DNA of 64,000 nt, from positions 372,001 to 436,000 of the forward strand of contig NZ_LJOD01000001.1 in NCBI RefSeq assembly GCF_001295265.1. Direction: 5' to 3'. A program made the position numbers and the translations under genes. Of the stretch, positions 16,886-25,376 are shown piece after piece. Position 1 is the first letter of the stretch; every line of letters starts with the position of its first letter. The notes under the pieces were generated by a model. It ran no database searches, had not been told where the DNA came from, and saw only the letters and a program-made list of their open reading frames with translations. The DNA is from Chryseobacterium indologenes. GTDB lineage: Bacteria > Bacteroidota > Bacteroidia > Flavobacteriales > Weeksellaceae.

Positions 16886-17664
16886 TGGAAAACAGGGAAA
16901 CATTTACAGCCGGGTATAAAGGTTTACAAAACCGCGAAACATTGATAGAATTTAAAAACGTTTACAAATCATATGGCAGTAATAAGGTACTGAATGGTAT
17001 CAGCTTTGCCGTTAAAAGAGGAGAAAATCTGGTCATTTTAGGAAAATCGGGCTCGGGAAAATCTGTTACTGTTAAATGCCTTGTAGGTCTCACAAAAGTT
17101 GATAAAGGAGAAATAGTAATTTCAGGAAAGGATATAACAAAATTGGATGAGGAAGAGCTCAACCAGATCCGAATGAAAATTGGTTTTTTATTCCAAAATG
17201 GAGCCCTATATGATTCAATGACGGTTAGAGAGAATCTGGTGTTTACATTGCAGCACAATACTAAAATCCTTACCCAGAAGGAAATCGAAACGGCTGTTAA
17301 AGAAGCATTACAAAATGTAGGACTGGAGGAAGCGATTGACCTATTGCCGGCAGAGCTCTCCGGAGGAATGAGAAAGAGAATCGGGCTGGCCAGAGCATTA
17401 ATCATTAAACCTGAAATTATCATTTATGATGAGCCAACCGGAGGTTTAGATACCATCACAGCCCGTGAAATTATAGGGCTCATTCGAAATATCAAATTAA
17501 AATACAATACCTCATCCATTATCATCACACATGATTTAACCTGTGCAAAATATACAGGTGATAGAATCATAGTCCTGAAGGATGGTCTCATTAAAGCTGA
17601 AGGCAGCTATAAAGACATTGAGCATAATGCCGATGATTGGGTAAAATCTTTTTTTGAGAAATAA
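16882..17664 (+). CDS. MlaF-like ABC transporter ATPase
   Basis: A 260-aa ABC ATPase with Walker A (GKSGSGKS), Q-loop (LFQNGALYDS), signature (ELSGGMRKRIGLARAL), Walker B (IIYDEPTGGLD) and switch His (THD). The signature LSGGMRKR and GALYDSMTVREN are typical of MlaF rather than other ABC ATPases. It powers lipid movement by the permease at 16040; the two genes overlap by 4 bp. Confidence 0.88.
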   Translation: MMENRETFTAGYKGLQNRETLIEFKNVYKSYGSNKVLNGISFAVKRGENLVILGKSGSGKSVTVKCLVGLTKVDKGEIVISGKDITKLDEEELNQIRMKIGFLFQNGALYDSMTVRENLVFTLQHNTKILTQKEIETAVKEALQNVGLEEAIDLLPAELSGGMRKRIGLARALIIKPEIIIYDEPTGGLDTITAREIIGLIRNIKLKYNTSSIIITHDLTCAKYTGDRIIVLKDGLIKAEGSYKDIEHNADDWVKSFFEK

Positions 17665-17676
17665 ATAAAATCAGTC

Positions 17677-18735
17677 ATGAACAACGAGTCATCAAACAAC
17701 TGGAAATTGGGAATTTTTGTCACCGCTGGCATCCTTCTTTTCATAATAGCCATCTACTTTATTGGTGTCAACAGAAATTTATTTGGCTCTAATTTCGTTC
17801 TTCGCTCAGAATTTAAAAATGTCAGCGGATTAAAGCAGGGCAGTAATGTACGTCTTTCTGGTATTAACATAGGAACTGTAAGTAAAATAGATTTTATTTC
17901 AGATTCATTGGTTTCGGTAAAATTAGTGATCAGAAAGGATGTACAAAAATACATTAAAACTGACGCCGTTGCCAGCATAGCATCAGACGGGTTAATGGGT
18001 GATAAAATTCTTATTATTTCTCCCGGAACCACTTCTACCACCATTGTAAAGGATAATGACATAATTACTTCTTATAAAACCATTGAGATAGATGATATAC
18101 TCTCAAGTGTAAAACAAAGTACCGACAACGCCAAAGCAATTACCGATGAACTTGTTGAGTTCAGCAGTAAAATGAATAACAAGAATAGTTTATTGACAAA
18201 AATAATGACGAATAAAGATTTTGCCTCGAGAATTGACAGAACTGTAGAAAATCTGCAAATAAGTTCCAAAGAACTGGCAAAATTCACCTCCATTCTGAAT
18301 AATAAAAATGGAATTGCATCAAAAATTTTTACCGATAAGAAATGGTCAGATCATATTGAAAACAGCATTTCTAATCTACGGAACAGCTCCCAGGAAATCA
18401 GTCTGTTCACCAAAAAACTAAATGATAAAAACAATGTATTTTCTCAATTATCTTCCAACGATTCTTTAGCTCTTTCAATAGAAAAGACACTCCACAATCT
18501 TGAAAAAAGCTCTGATGATCTTATCCAATTTACGTCGAAAATAAATAATGATGAGAATGTCCTATCAAAGCTGACTAACAATCCTAAACTTGGCAGGTCT
18601 GTAGATTCTACTATCATTAATATTGAAAAAAGTGTCGGTGAATTGAGAGAGATAGAGGCCGCTGCCAGGAATAATTTTTTGCTGAGGGGGTATTTTAATA
18701 AAAAGAAAAAAGAAACCGAAAAACAAAAAAGATAA
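17677..18735 (+). CDS. MlaD-like MCE-domain protein with four 41-residue repeats
   Basis: An N-terminal membrane anchor (residues 10-30) is followed by one MCE domain (~38-118: VLRSEFKNVSGLKQGSNVRLSGINIG, TDAVASIASDGLMGDKILII). After it come four tandem 41-residue repeats at about 159-199, 200-240, 241-281 and 282-322, with the pattern LxxFTSKxNNKNxxLSKI...SIxxTxxNLxxSSxE. MCE proteins form hexamers that conduct lipids across the periplasm; the repeats probably extend the helical needle. Twelve bases separate it from the ATPase gene. No mlaB or mlaC is adjacent, as is usual in Bacteroidota. Confidence 0.82.
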   Translation: MNNESSNNWKLGIFVTAGILLFIIAIYFIGVNRNLFGSNFVLRSEFKNVSGLKQGSNVRLSGINIGTVSKIDFISDSLVSVKLVIRKDVQKYIKTDAVASIASDGLMGDKILIISPGTTSTTIVKDNDIITSYKTIEIDDILSSVKQSTDNAKAITDELVEFSSKMNNKNSLLTKIMTNKDFASRIDRTVENLQISSKELAKFTSILNNKNGIASKIFTDKKWSDHIENSISNLRNSSQEISLFTKKLNDKNNVFSQLSSNDSLALSIEKTLHNLEKSSDDLIQFTSKINNDENVLSKLTNNPKLGRSVDSTIINIEKSVGELREIEAAARNNFLLRGYFNKKKKETEKQKR

Positions 18736-18781
18736 TTGTTGTTAATTAATTCAAAACTCTGATTCATTTATACTGAACGTC

Positions 18782-20248
18782 ATGCCAACCTACTACAAGA
18801 TCCACAGAAAAGAAATCGGTATGGTCATTGGGCTTTTACTCAGTGTGGTGTGTTTTATAACGAATCCTTTTACATTATCTCATCACGCCAACCAGGTCCT
18901 TTCTGTTGCTTTTCTTATGATTATCTGGTGGATCTTTGAAACAGTACCTATGGCTGTTACCGCTTTAATACCTCTTGTTTTATTTCCTGCTTTTGGTATT
19001 TCTTCTATAAAAGGTGTCGCACAAAGTTATGCAGACCCAATCGTTTTTTTATTCATGGGAGGTTTTTTCATTGCAATAGCCATCGAAAAATGGAATCTTC
19101 ACAAAAGAATAGCCCTGGGAATTATAAGAATTACAGGAACCAATGGAAATCGTATCATCCTTGGCTTTATTATGGCAACAGGTTTACTCAGTTTATGGCT
19201 CAGTAATACTGCGACAACTATGATGATGTATCCTTTGGCCGTATCGGTCATTCAGGTTGTTCAGAATCACAATAAAAATGAAAAAAATACACAAAACTTT
19301 TCTTTAGCACTCCTTCTTTCTATAGCGTATGCCTCCAACTTTGCTTTAGGTACCGTCATTGCGACCCCTCCAAATGTGGCATATGTAGGATATATTAAAG
19401 ACAGATTTAATTATACCATCAGCTTCTCTGACTGGATGGTGCTGTTTTTACCGCTGACTTTAATTTTGTTATTAATGCTTTACAGCGTACTTGTCAAAAT
19501 AATACACCCTAATAATATCCAGCATAATAATGAGGCCTCAGACACAATAAAAAAATCCCAACATCAGTTAGGAAAAATAAGCAGACCTGAAGCACGAGTC
19601 CTGCTGATTTTCATTTTTACCGTTTTATTATGGATTTCAAAAGATCTGGTGAACAAATGGCAAAATTTTATAACATTGGATGATACGGTTGTTGCCCTAT
19701 TGAGCGCCGTTCTTTTATTCATAATCCCGTCAGGCAATAAGAAGAAAAACAGAAAACCTGAAAGATTACTGATTTGGCGCGATACTCAAAAGATGGCATG
19801 GGATATATTACTCTTATTTGGAGGAGGAATTGCATTGGCCAATGCTCTTGAGGCATCACAATTAGCCAATGAGTTGGCCAACGGACTAGCTTACATTACT
19901 ACAGGTAATCTGCTTTTAGTTATAATAATTATATGTGCCATCTCCATATTTTTAAGTGAAGTGATCAGCAATCTGGCTTTAGTGATGATCCTTTCGCCCG
20001 TTGTGACTTCCCTAGCCCTATCTTTACATATTGATCCTCTTCTACTAGGAATTCCAATGACATTAAGTGCAAGTTGCTCATCCATGCTTCCTATGGGAAC
20101 TCCTCCAAATGCAATAATCTTTGCCAGGGGTAATATCAAAATTCAGACTATGATGAAAACAGGATTTGTACTTAATGTCATTTGTGTAATCATCATTTCG
20201 TTGGTGTGCTGGTACTTTATCCCGATGATGCCAGGTATGAGATTATAA
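18782..20248 (+). CDS. DASS/SLC13-family anion transporter
   Basis: A 488-aa membrane protein of about 12 helices, with the SLC13 hallmark motifs SNTATTMMM (residues ~141-149) and SASCSSMLPMGTPPNAIIF near the end. Both contain the SNT/TPPN-type substrate hairpins of sodium-coupled di- or tricarboxylate and sulfate carriers. A second GTVIATPPNVAYVG motif gives the internal duplication typical of the family. The substrate cannot be told from sequence. It lies 46 bp after the MlaD gene on the same strand and is convergent with the pyrophosphatase gene. Confidence 0.85.
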   Translation: MPTYYKIHRKEIGMVIGLLLSVVCFITNPFTLSHHANQVLSVAFLMIIWWIFETVPMAVTALIPLVLFPAFGISSIKGVAQSYADPIVFLFMGGFFIAIAIEKWNLHKRIALGIIRITGTNGNRIILGFIMATGLLSLWLSNTATTMMMYPLAVSVIQVVQNHNKNEKNTQNFSLALLLSIAYASNFALGTVIATPPNVAYVGYIKDRFNYTISFSDWMVLFLPLTLILLLMLYSVLVKIIHPNNIQHNNEASDTIKKSQHQLGKISRPEARVLLIFIFTVLLWISKDLVNKWQNFITLDDTVVALLSAVLLFIIPSGNKKKNRKPERLLIWRDTQKMAWDILLLFGGGIALANALEASQLANELANGLAYITTGNLLLVIIIICAISIFLSEVISNLALVMILSPVVTSLALSLHIDPLLLGIPMTLSASCSSMLPMGTPPNAIIFARGNIKIQTMMKTGFVLNVICVIIISLVCWYFIPMMPGMRL

Positions 20249-20269
20249 AACCAAAAGATCTTATTAAAA

Positions 20270-20827
20270 TTAATCCTCTTTTATTTTAGGTTTAATTTCT
20301 TTGATATACATTGATAAACTTTCTTCAATGCAGTCGAAAGCTTCTTCCTTATTTTTAAAACCAAACACCTGTACGGCTTTTCCCTCCAGTTTTTTATATT
20401 CTTCAAAGAAATTCTGAATCCCGTCGATCGTGTAAACTGGCAGATCTTCAATATCATGAACATGTGTCAGAGAAGGATCATTTTCAACCACAGCTATTAT
20501 TTTATGATCTTTTTTATCTTCATCTGTCATTTCGAGTATTCCTATCACTCTTGCCTTAACTAGGGTTAGCGGAACGAGACTTTCCCAACATAAAACCAAA
20601 ATATCTAGTGGATCTCCGTCACTGTAATAAGTCTGTGGTATTATCCCATAATTGGCAGGATAATACATAGAAGATAAAAGAATCCTATCCAGTCTTATCA
20701 GTCCTGATAGTTTGTCGATTTCGTATTTTGTATGGCTGCCGCTGGGTATTTCAATAACAGCTGTAACTATTTGTGGCAGATGCTCTCCTGGAGAAACGTC
20801 ATGCCACGGGTGTTGATTTCCTATCAT
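20270..20827 (-). CDS. ppa: Inorganic pyrophosphatase, family I
   Basis: A 185-aa protein with the family I core: TKYEIDKLSGLIRLDR, MYYPANYGIIPQTYYSDGDPLDILVL (the Asp cluster that binds Mg) and DEDKKDHKIIAV. It hydrolyses pyrophosphate to phosphate in the cytoplasm, pulling biosynthetic reactions forward. Upstream is a hairpin at 20853-20886 and an FNR-type box at 20981, so it may belong to the same regulon as its neighbours, though the spacing there is not the common one. Confidence 0.9.
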   Translation of the reverse strand: MIGNQHPWHDVSPGEHLPQIVTAVIEIPSGSHTKYEIDKLSGLIRLDRILLSSMYYPANYGIIPQTYYSDGDPLDILVLCWESLVPLTLVKARVIGILEMTDEDKKDHKIIAVVENDPSLTHVHDIEDLPVYTIDGIQNFFEEYKKLEGKAVQVFGFKNKEEAFDCIEESLSMYIKEIKPKIKED

Positions 20828-20852
20828 TATCGTAGTATTAATTTTTTAGCTA

Positions 20853-20886
20853 AAAGAAGAGCACTCCTGAATGAAGGCTCTTCTTT
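20853..20886. terminator. Hairpin between the ATPase and pyrophosphatase genes
   Basis: AAAGAAGAGC and GCTCTTCTTT form a perfect 10-bp stem around a 14-nt loop. On the minus strand it follows the ATPase gene and is followed by TTTTAG, so it may terminate that transcript. It also sits in the presumed leader of ppa, where it could act as an attenuator. Confidence 0.45.
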
Positions 20887-20980
20887 CGTAAGATTTTCTC
20901 AAACAAACTGCATGCTGCATGAATCTTCATGGTTATTAATGTGCTTGCGTAAAATTCATTAAATTATTAATTCTAAGAAA

Positions 20981-20992
20981 TGATATCAGTCA
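20981..20992. promoter_or_regulatory. FNR-type box upstream of ppa
   Basis: TGAT-ATCA-GTCA (minus TGAC-N4-ATCA) matches the degenerate box form used at 13941 and 23615. It lies about 155 bp upstream of the ppa start. No -7 element was found at 36.5 bp on the minus strand, so its role is uncertain. Confidence 0.4.
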
Positions 20993-21052
20993 CTAAAAAA
21001 AATGATAGTACCAGATGAAAACACCGGCTTAAAATCCGTTCTTTTTAAAAGG

Positions 21053-23554
21053 TTATTTTCTTTTCCTTTTCAGACATTTATAGACCTCGAACCATAAAAC
21101 CGAAACCGCTGCGATGAAAAAGGTAAGTCCCAATTCGTTTATATTAAGCGATGTTACTTTAAAGAATAGAGAAATCGGCTTTACATATAATATGATCATA
21201 AGCATGATAAGTATTAAAACAGAAATGCCGATAAGTAAAGGATTACGGTTTTTGAAACTTTCCACCACACTATAAAAGAATGATCGGTTGACAAAACTCA
21301 GTAATATGTTGGCAAAGATCAGAGTGCTGAATACCATTGCTCTTGTCTTGTCTTCACCACCTCCATTTTGAAAGGTAAACTGGTATACAAATAAAACTCC
21401 AAAGGTTATCATCACCCCTTGAACAAAACTGATTCCCAGTTCATTCAAACTTAAAAAAGTATCTCCCATAGCTCTTGGTGACTGTTTCATTGTATTTTTT
21501 TCCATGGGCTCATTCTCATAAACAATAGAACAAGTTGGTCCCATCACTAGCTCAAGAAAAATAACATGAACCGGAGTAAATATGTGCGGAAATACCCATC
21601 CCAAAAACAAAGGCAGGGAAACCGTCAGTATAATAGGAATATGAATAGAAATAATATACTGAATCGCCTTTTTAATATTGTTATAAATTCTTCTTCCTGC
21701 GGCAATTCCTACAATCAGTTTTTCCAAATCATCATTCGTAATAACCAGCGCAGCAGCTGATTTGGCAATTTCGGTTCCTTTATTTCCCATTGCTACACCA
21801 ATATGTGCCGCTTTTAGGGCAGGGCCATCATTTACACCATCTCCAAGCATGGCTACTACTTCGCCTTTCTTTTTCAGGGCATTAACTACTGCAAGTTTCG
21901 CATCCGGAAACATCCGGGTGAATAAAGTTGTCTGCTCAGAGATCCGCATTAACGCTTCTTCAGAGCTATTTATTATTTCACTGCCATTGATTGCCGGAGT
22001 AGTGTTGATAATTCCTGCCTGCATTGCGATAGCCTTGGTTGTATCTTCATTATCTCCCGTTATAACCTTTACCTTAATGCCGGCATCATAAATACTTTGA
22101 AATACGTCATGAATTCCTTGTTTGGGAGGATCATAAAATACCGTAAGTCCTAAAAGTTCAAATACAAAATCCTGCTGTCTTTTGGGAAAATTGCTTCCTT
22201 CAAAATGCGACTTCGCAACTCCCAAAACACGGTAGCCTTGCTGTCCAAATGTTTTCACAATATCTCTTATCTTTTCTTTTTCATTCTCTGAAAGGCGGGA
22301 AACATTCAAAATTGCTTCCGGAGCTCCTTTTGCTGCAATAATCCTGTCCTTATTTGTATTTTCAAAAAGATGGGTCATCATTGGAGGTTTCCCTTCAAGC
22401 GGATATTCATGAAACATTTTGTATTCTTTTCGTAAATCATTCTTTTGAGTTTCCTCATACGTTTTATGCAGAGTGACTTCCATAGGGTCAAAAGGGACTG
22501 GCTCACTGCTCCACATTGCATAATCAATAAGTTCAGTTAAATCATCATTTTTAAATTCTTTTTCTTCATAAATCTTATCGGAAAGGTAATTATATAAATG
22601 TTGAAGCTTCATCGAATTCTCAGTAATGGTACCTGTTTTATCAGTACAAATAACCGTCGTACTTCCTAAAGTTTCTACAATACTGCTCCGCTTAATAATA
22701 ATTCCCTGACGCATCAGTTTCCACGCACCCAAAGCCATAAAGGTTGTAAATGCTACAGGAATTTCCTCCGGCAATACAGACATTGCCAACGTTAATCCAC
22801 TAAGAAGACTCGTTATCAAATCTCCGGTTTTAATATAACTGAAGATACAAACCATAAGAAAAATAATGATCCCGATACCAGCCATCCATTTTACAAACTT
22901 CCGGATCTGGATATGTAATGGTGATATTTCTTCTTTTATATTCAGTATTGATTCTCCAATTTTTCCGACACGGGTCTCTGAGCCTATTTTTTTAACCTCA
23001 AAAACGGCCAAACCTGAAACCGTAACCGTACCGCTATAAACAAGGTTATCCTCAGATTTGCTGTCTTTAAAAACTGAAAAACTTTCACCGGTAAGAGAAG
23101 ATTCATTTACGGAGAAATCATTACTGTGTACAATCACTCCATCAGCATTTATATTTTTTCCCTCTTCGGTAATACATAAATCACCTACAACAATTTCATG
23201 GGTCGGAATTTCTACTACTTGCGAATTTCTGATGACCATACTTAAAGGTTCGTTCAGTTTCTCAAGCTCCTCCAAAGCTTTTTTACTGCGATTATCCTGA
23301 TAAAATGAAATTGCGGTTACCGCCACAATAGCTACAAACATAAAAGCAGCCTCGCCATAATCTCCCACAATCACATAAATAAGTGAAATAATGATAAGCA
23401 AGATCAGCATTGGTTCTTTTAAAATATTAACGACCATATCAAACCATGTATTCTTACGGATCTCCTCTAAACGATTATATCCATTTTGTTGTCTGGAAGC
23501 TGTCACTTCATCATGTGTAAGACCTGTAAGACCTTCGGGTATATTGTAAGACAT
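21053..23554 (-). CDS. P-type cation-transporting ATPase, Ca-ATPase-like fold
   Basis: An 833-aa P-type ATPase with an N-terminal cation-ATPase domain, the TGES loop (ESSLTGESFSV), M4 motif VLPEEIPVAF, phosphorylation motif CTDKTGTIT, KGAPEAI in the nucleotide domain, and hinge motif MLGDGVNDGPALKAA. The order and size match SERCA/PMCA-like pumps. The M6 region reads LELVMGPTCSIVYENEP and lacks the Asn/Asp pair that binds calcium in SERCA, so the ion is uncertain. It is divergent from BON2 across a control region with two FNR boxes, suggesting stress or low-oxygen induction. Confidence 0.85.
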   Translation of the reverse strand: MSYNIPEGLTGLTHDEVTASRQQNGYNRLEEIRKNTWFDMVVNILKEPMLILLIIISLIYVIVGDYGEAAFMFVAIVAVTAISFYQDNRSKKALEELEKLNEPLSMVIRNSQVVEIPTHEIVVGDLCITEEGKNINADGVIVHSNDFSVNESSLTGESFSVFKDSKSEDNLVYSGTVTVSGLAVFEVKKIGSETRVGKIGESILNIKEEISPLHIQIRKFVKWMAGIGIIIFLMVCIFSYIKTGDLITSLLSGLTLAMSVLPEEIPVAFTTFMALGAWKLMRQGIIIKRSSIVETLGSTTVICTDKTGTITENSMKLQHLYNYLSDKIYEEKEFKNDDLTELIDYAMWSSEPVPFDPMEVTLHKTYEETQKNDLRKEYKMFHEYPLEGKPPMMTHLFENTNKDRIIAAKGAPEAILNVSRLSENEKEKIRDIVKTFGQQGYRVLGVAKSHFEGSNFPKRQQDFVFELLGLTVFYDPPKQGIHDVFQSIYDAGIKVKVITGDNEDTTKAIAMQAGIINTTPAINGSEIINSSEEALMRISEQTTLFTRMFPDAKLAVVNALKKKGEVVAMLGDGVNDGPALKAAHIGVAMGNKGTEIAKSAAALVITNDDLEKLIVGIAAGRRIYNNIKKAIQYIISIHIPIILTVSLPLFLGWVFPHIFTPVHVIFLELVMGPTCSIVYENEPMEKNTMKQSPRAMGDTFLSLNELGISFVQGVMITFGVLFVYQFTFQNGGGEDKTRAMVFSTLIFANILLSFVNRSFFYSVVESFKNRNPLLIGISVLILIMLMIILYVKPISLFFKVTSLNINELGLTFFIAAVSVLWFEVYKCLKRKRK

Positions 23555-23614
23555 ATCAAATAAATAGGTGATCTAAAATAAGCAATTATTATATTCAAAT
23601 TGAATTTTCCTGCT

Positions 23615-23679
23615 TGACCATTATCAGGTTTCGGCGTGATGCATATCATAGCGTTTTCTCCAAAGTTTATGGAATTTTG
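23615..23679. promoter_or_regulatory. Divergent ATPase/BON2 control region with two FNR boxes
   Basis: TGAC-CATT-ATCA (23615-23626) and TGAT-GCAT-ATCA (23637-23648) are 22 bp apart, the same spacing as in the pfkB/BON1 region. GAATTTTG (23672-23679) is the BON2 -7 element; its last G is 36.5 bp from the second box centre. The sequence between box and -7 element keeps the common block AAGTTTNTGGAANTTTG with BON1. Confidence 0.65.
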
Positions 23680-23698
23680 GTTAATAAATTACGATATC

Positions 23699-24379
23699 AT
23701 GAAGACCAATGCAGAATTACAAAAAGATGTTCAGGACGCCATTAAATGGGAGCCATTATTACATGCTGCAGAAATAGGAGTTACCGCAAAAGATGGTGTA
23801 GTTTCTCTTACGGGAATAGTTGATCATTATGCAAAAAAAACAGAAGCTGAAAATGCCGCAAAAAAAGTTATTGGAGTAAAAGTTTTAGTAGAAAATATTA
23901 TCGTGAAAACTTCGGATTCTTCATCAAAAACCGATAATGAAATTGCCGATGAGATTTTAAAAGCTTTCAAATCCAATGCATTGATTCCAGAAAACAGAAT
24001 CAAAATAATTGTGGAAAATGGTCAGGTGACTTTAGAAGGTGAAGTACAATGGGAATATGAGCGGGAAATTACTAAAAATGCAATCCATTATATTCCAGGT
24101 GTAAAAGGGATCATTAATCATATTAAAATCAAATCAGAAATAATAAATGATATCAAACAGAAAGATATTGAACATGCAATGAAAATGAACTGGGTAGTAT
24201 ATGATAGTGATATTCACATACAGGTATCCGGAACCACAGTAATTTTAACAGGAACCGTAAATTCATGGCATCAAAAAGAAGAAGCTGAACGTATTGCATG
24301 GAAAACTCCAGGGATACAGCATGTAGATAACAGGCTATTTGTAGATTATGAATATTCAAAAAATAGTTTATCATCTTAG
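23699..24379 (+). CDS. Triple BON-domain protein, second paralogue
   Basis: The 226-aa protein starts at the ATG at 23699, 20 nt after the -7 element; the longer frame from 23636 starts inside the promoter and is rejected. It contains three BON repeats (GVVSLTGIV, GQVTLEGEV, TVILTGTV) and is clearly paralogous to the protein at 15348, from the shared opening MKTNAELQKDVQDAI to the shared ending WHQKEEAxRIAWKTPGIQ. Like that copy it has no signal peptide. It probably has a membrane-protective or stress-linked role. A strong terminator follows at 24530. Confidence 0.85.
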   Translation: MKTNAELQKDVQDAIKWEPLLHAAEIGVTAKDGVVSLTGIVDHYAKKTEAENAAKKVIGVKVLVENIIVKTSDSSSKTDNEIADEILKAFKSNALIPENRIKIIVENGQVTLEGEVQWEYEREITKNAIHYIPGVKGIINHIKIKSEIINDIKQKDIEHAMKMNWVVYDSDIHIQVSGTTVILTGTVNSWHQKEEAERIAWKTPGIQHVDNRLFVDYEYSKNSLSS

Positions 24380-24529
24380 TTATAAGCCTATAATTCAATC
24401 GAGTTATCAGAATATTGAAAAATTACAGCAGACATCTCTTTCAAAATGCAGAGTAGCATTTTCAGACACATATTTCTAAATCAGTAAAAAAGAGTTTGGA
24501 AAACGCCCTGTAAAGCTCACAAATACGTA

Positions 24530-24566
24530 AATGGCTCAGTTTAGATTAAATTGAGCCATTTTTTTA
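24530..24566 (+). terminator. Rho-independent terminator after BON2
   Basis: AATGGCTCA (24530-24538) pairs with TGAGCCATT (24552-24560), extended by partial pairing in the loop, followed by a run of eight T. It is well placed to end the BON2 transcript. Confidence 0.7.
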
Positions 24567-24731
24567 TTCTTGATTCCGAAACAAGCCAGATGTTTTGGCA
24601 GTAGATATGACAGGGTTTCTAGCCGCAAAATATTCCGGTGTTTTTTGTAGGACTGATAAATTCTGTTAATCCCATTTAAATTAAAGCAATAATATCAAAG
24701 TAATATCAATCAAATTTTTGTGATAGAATAT

Positions 24732-25376
24732 TTAATGATTATACAGCCTGAGAATTTCCACCAATTCGGGTATAGACCGTATTTTCAGCTTCTCAAACAA
24801 CCTGTTTTTGTAGGTGCTGATCGTTGATGAATGGAGATTAAGCTGATTAGAAATTTCTTTGAGGGGAAGACCTTCTGCAAGCTTACTGGCAATTTGCAAT
24901 TCGCGGTCTGATAGTGCTTCAAAAGGAGAATTTTTTGCTGCACCAGTTAATGATTCTAAAAAAATCGCTTCTTTTATATTATCACTGACATATCGGCCCT
25001 TACTGAGCATCGACGTTAAAGCAGTCTCAATGACTTCAGTGGAGCTTAGCTTACTTAAATAGCCGCCAGCACCCATTTTTAGATAACGCATCCCATACAG
25101 CTCCTCATCCTGTGAAGAAAATATTAGCGTTTTTAATTCAGGCTGATGAATCTTTATGTAATCTATTGCTTCCTGAACAGTACCATTAGGCATATTAACG
25201 TCCATAATGGCCAGATCCAGTTTTTCATTCAGAATTAATTTGTACATCGATTTATAATCCTCTACTTCTGAAATTATGGCATCGGGTCTTAATCGTTTGA
25301 TTGTTTGTATCAAACCCATCCGGACAATACCATGATCATCTGCTACTACAATACGAATGTTTTCTTTTAAACCCAT
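24732..25376 (-). CDS. NarL/FixJ-type response regulator
   Basis: A 214-aa two-domain regulator: receiver with VADDHG, phosphoacceptor Asp59 (MDVNMPNG) and Lys109, then a LuxR-type helix-turn-helix (LSDRELQIASKLAEGLPLKEISNQLNLHSSTISTYKNRLFEKL). Its ATG overlaps the stop of the kinase gene upstream, so the two are co-translated and form a pair. The target is unknown; the nearest downstream genes are the BON and ATPase group, and the fimbrial locus is on the other side. Confidence 0.87.
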   Translation of the reverse strand: MGLKENIRIVVADDHGIVRMGLIQTIKRLRPDAIISEVEDYKSMYKLILNEKLDLAIMDVNMPNGTVQEAIDYIKIHQPELKTLIFSSQDEELYGMRYLKMGAGGYLSKLSSTEVIETALTSMLSKGRYVSDNIKEAIFLESLTGAAKNSPFEALSDRELQIASKLAEGLPLKEISNQLNLHSSTISTYKNRLFEKLKIRSIPELVEILRLYNH

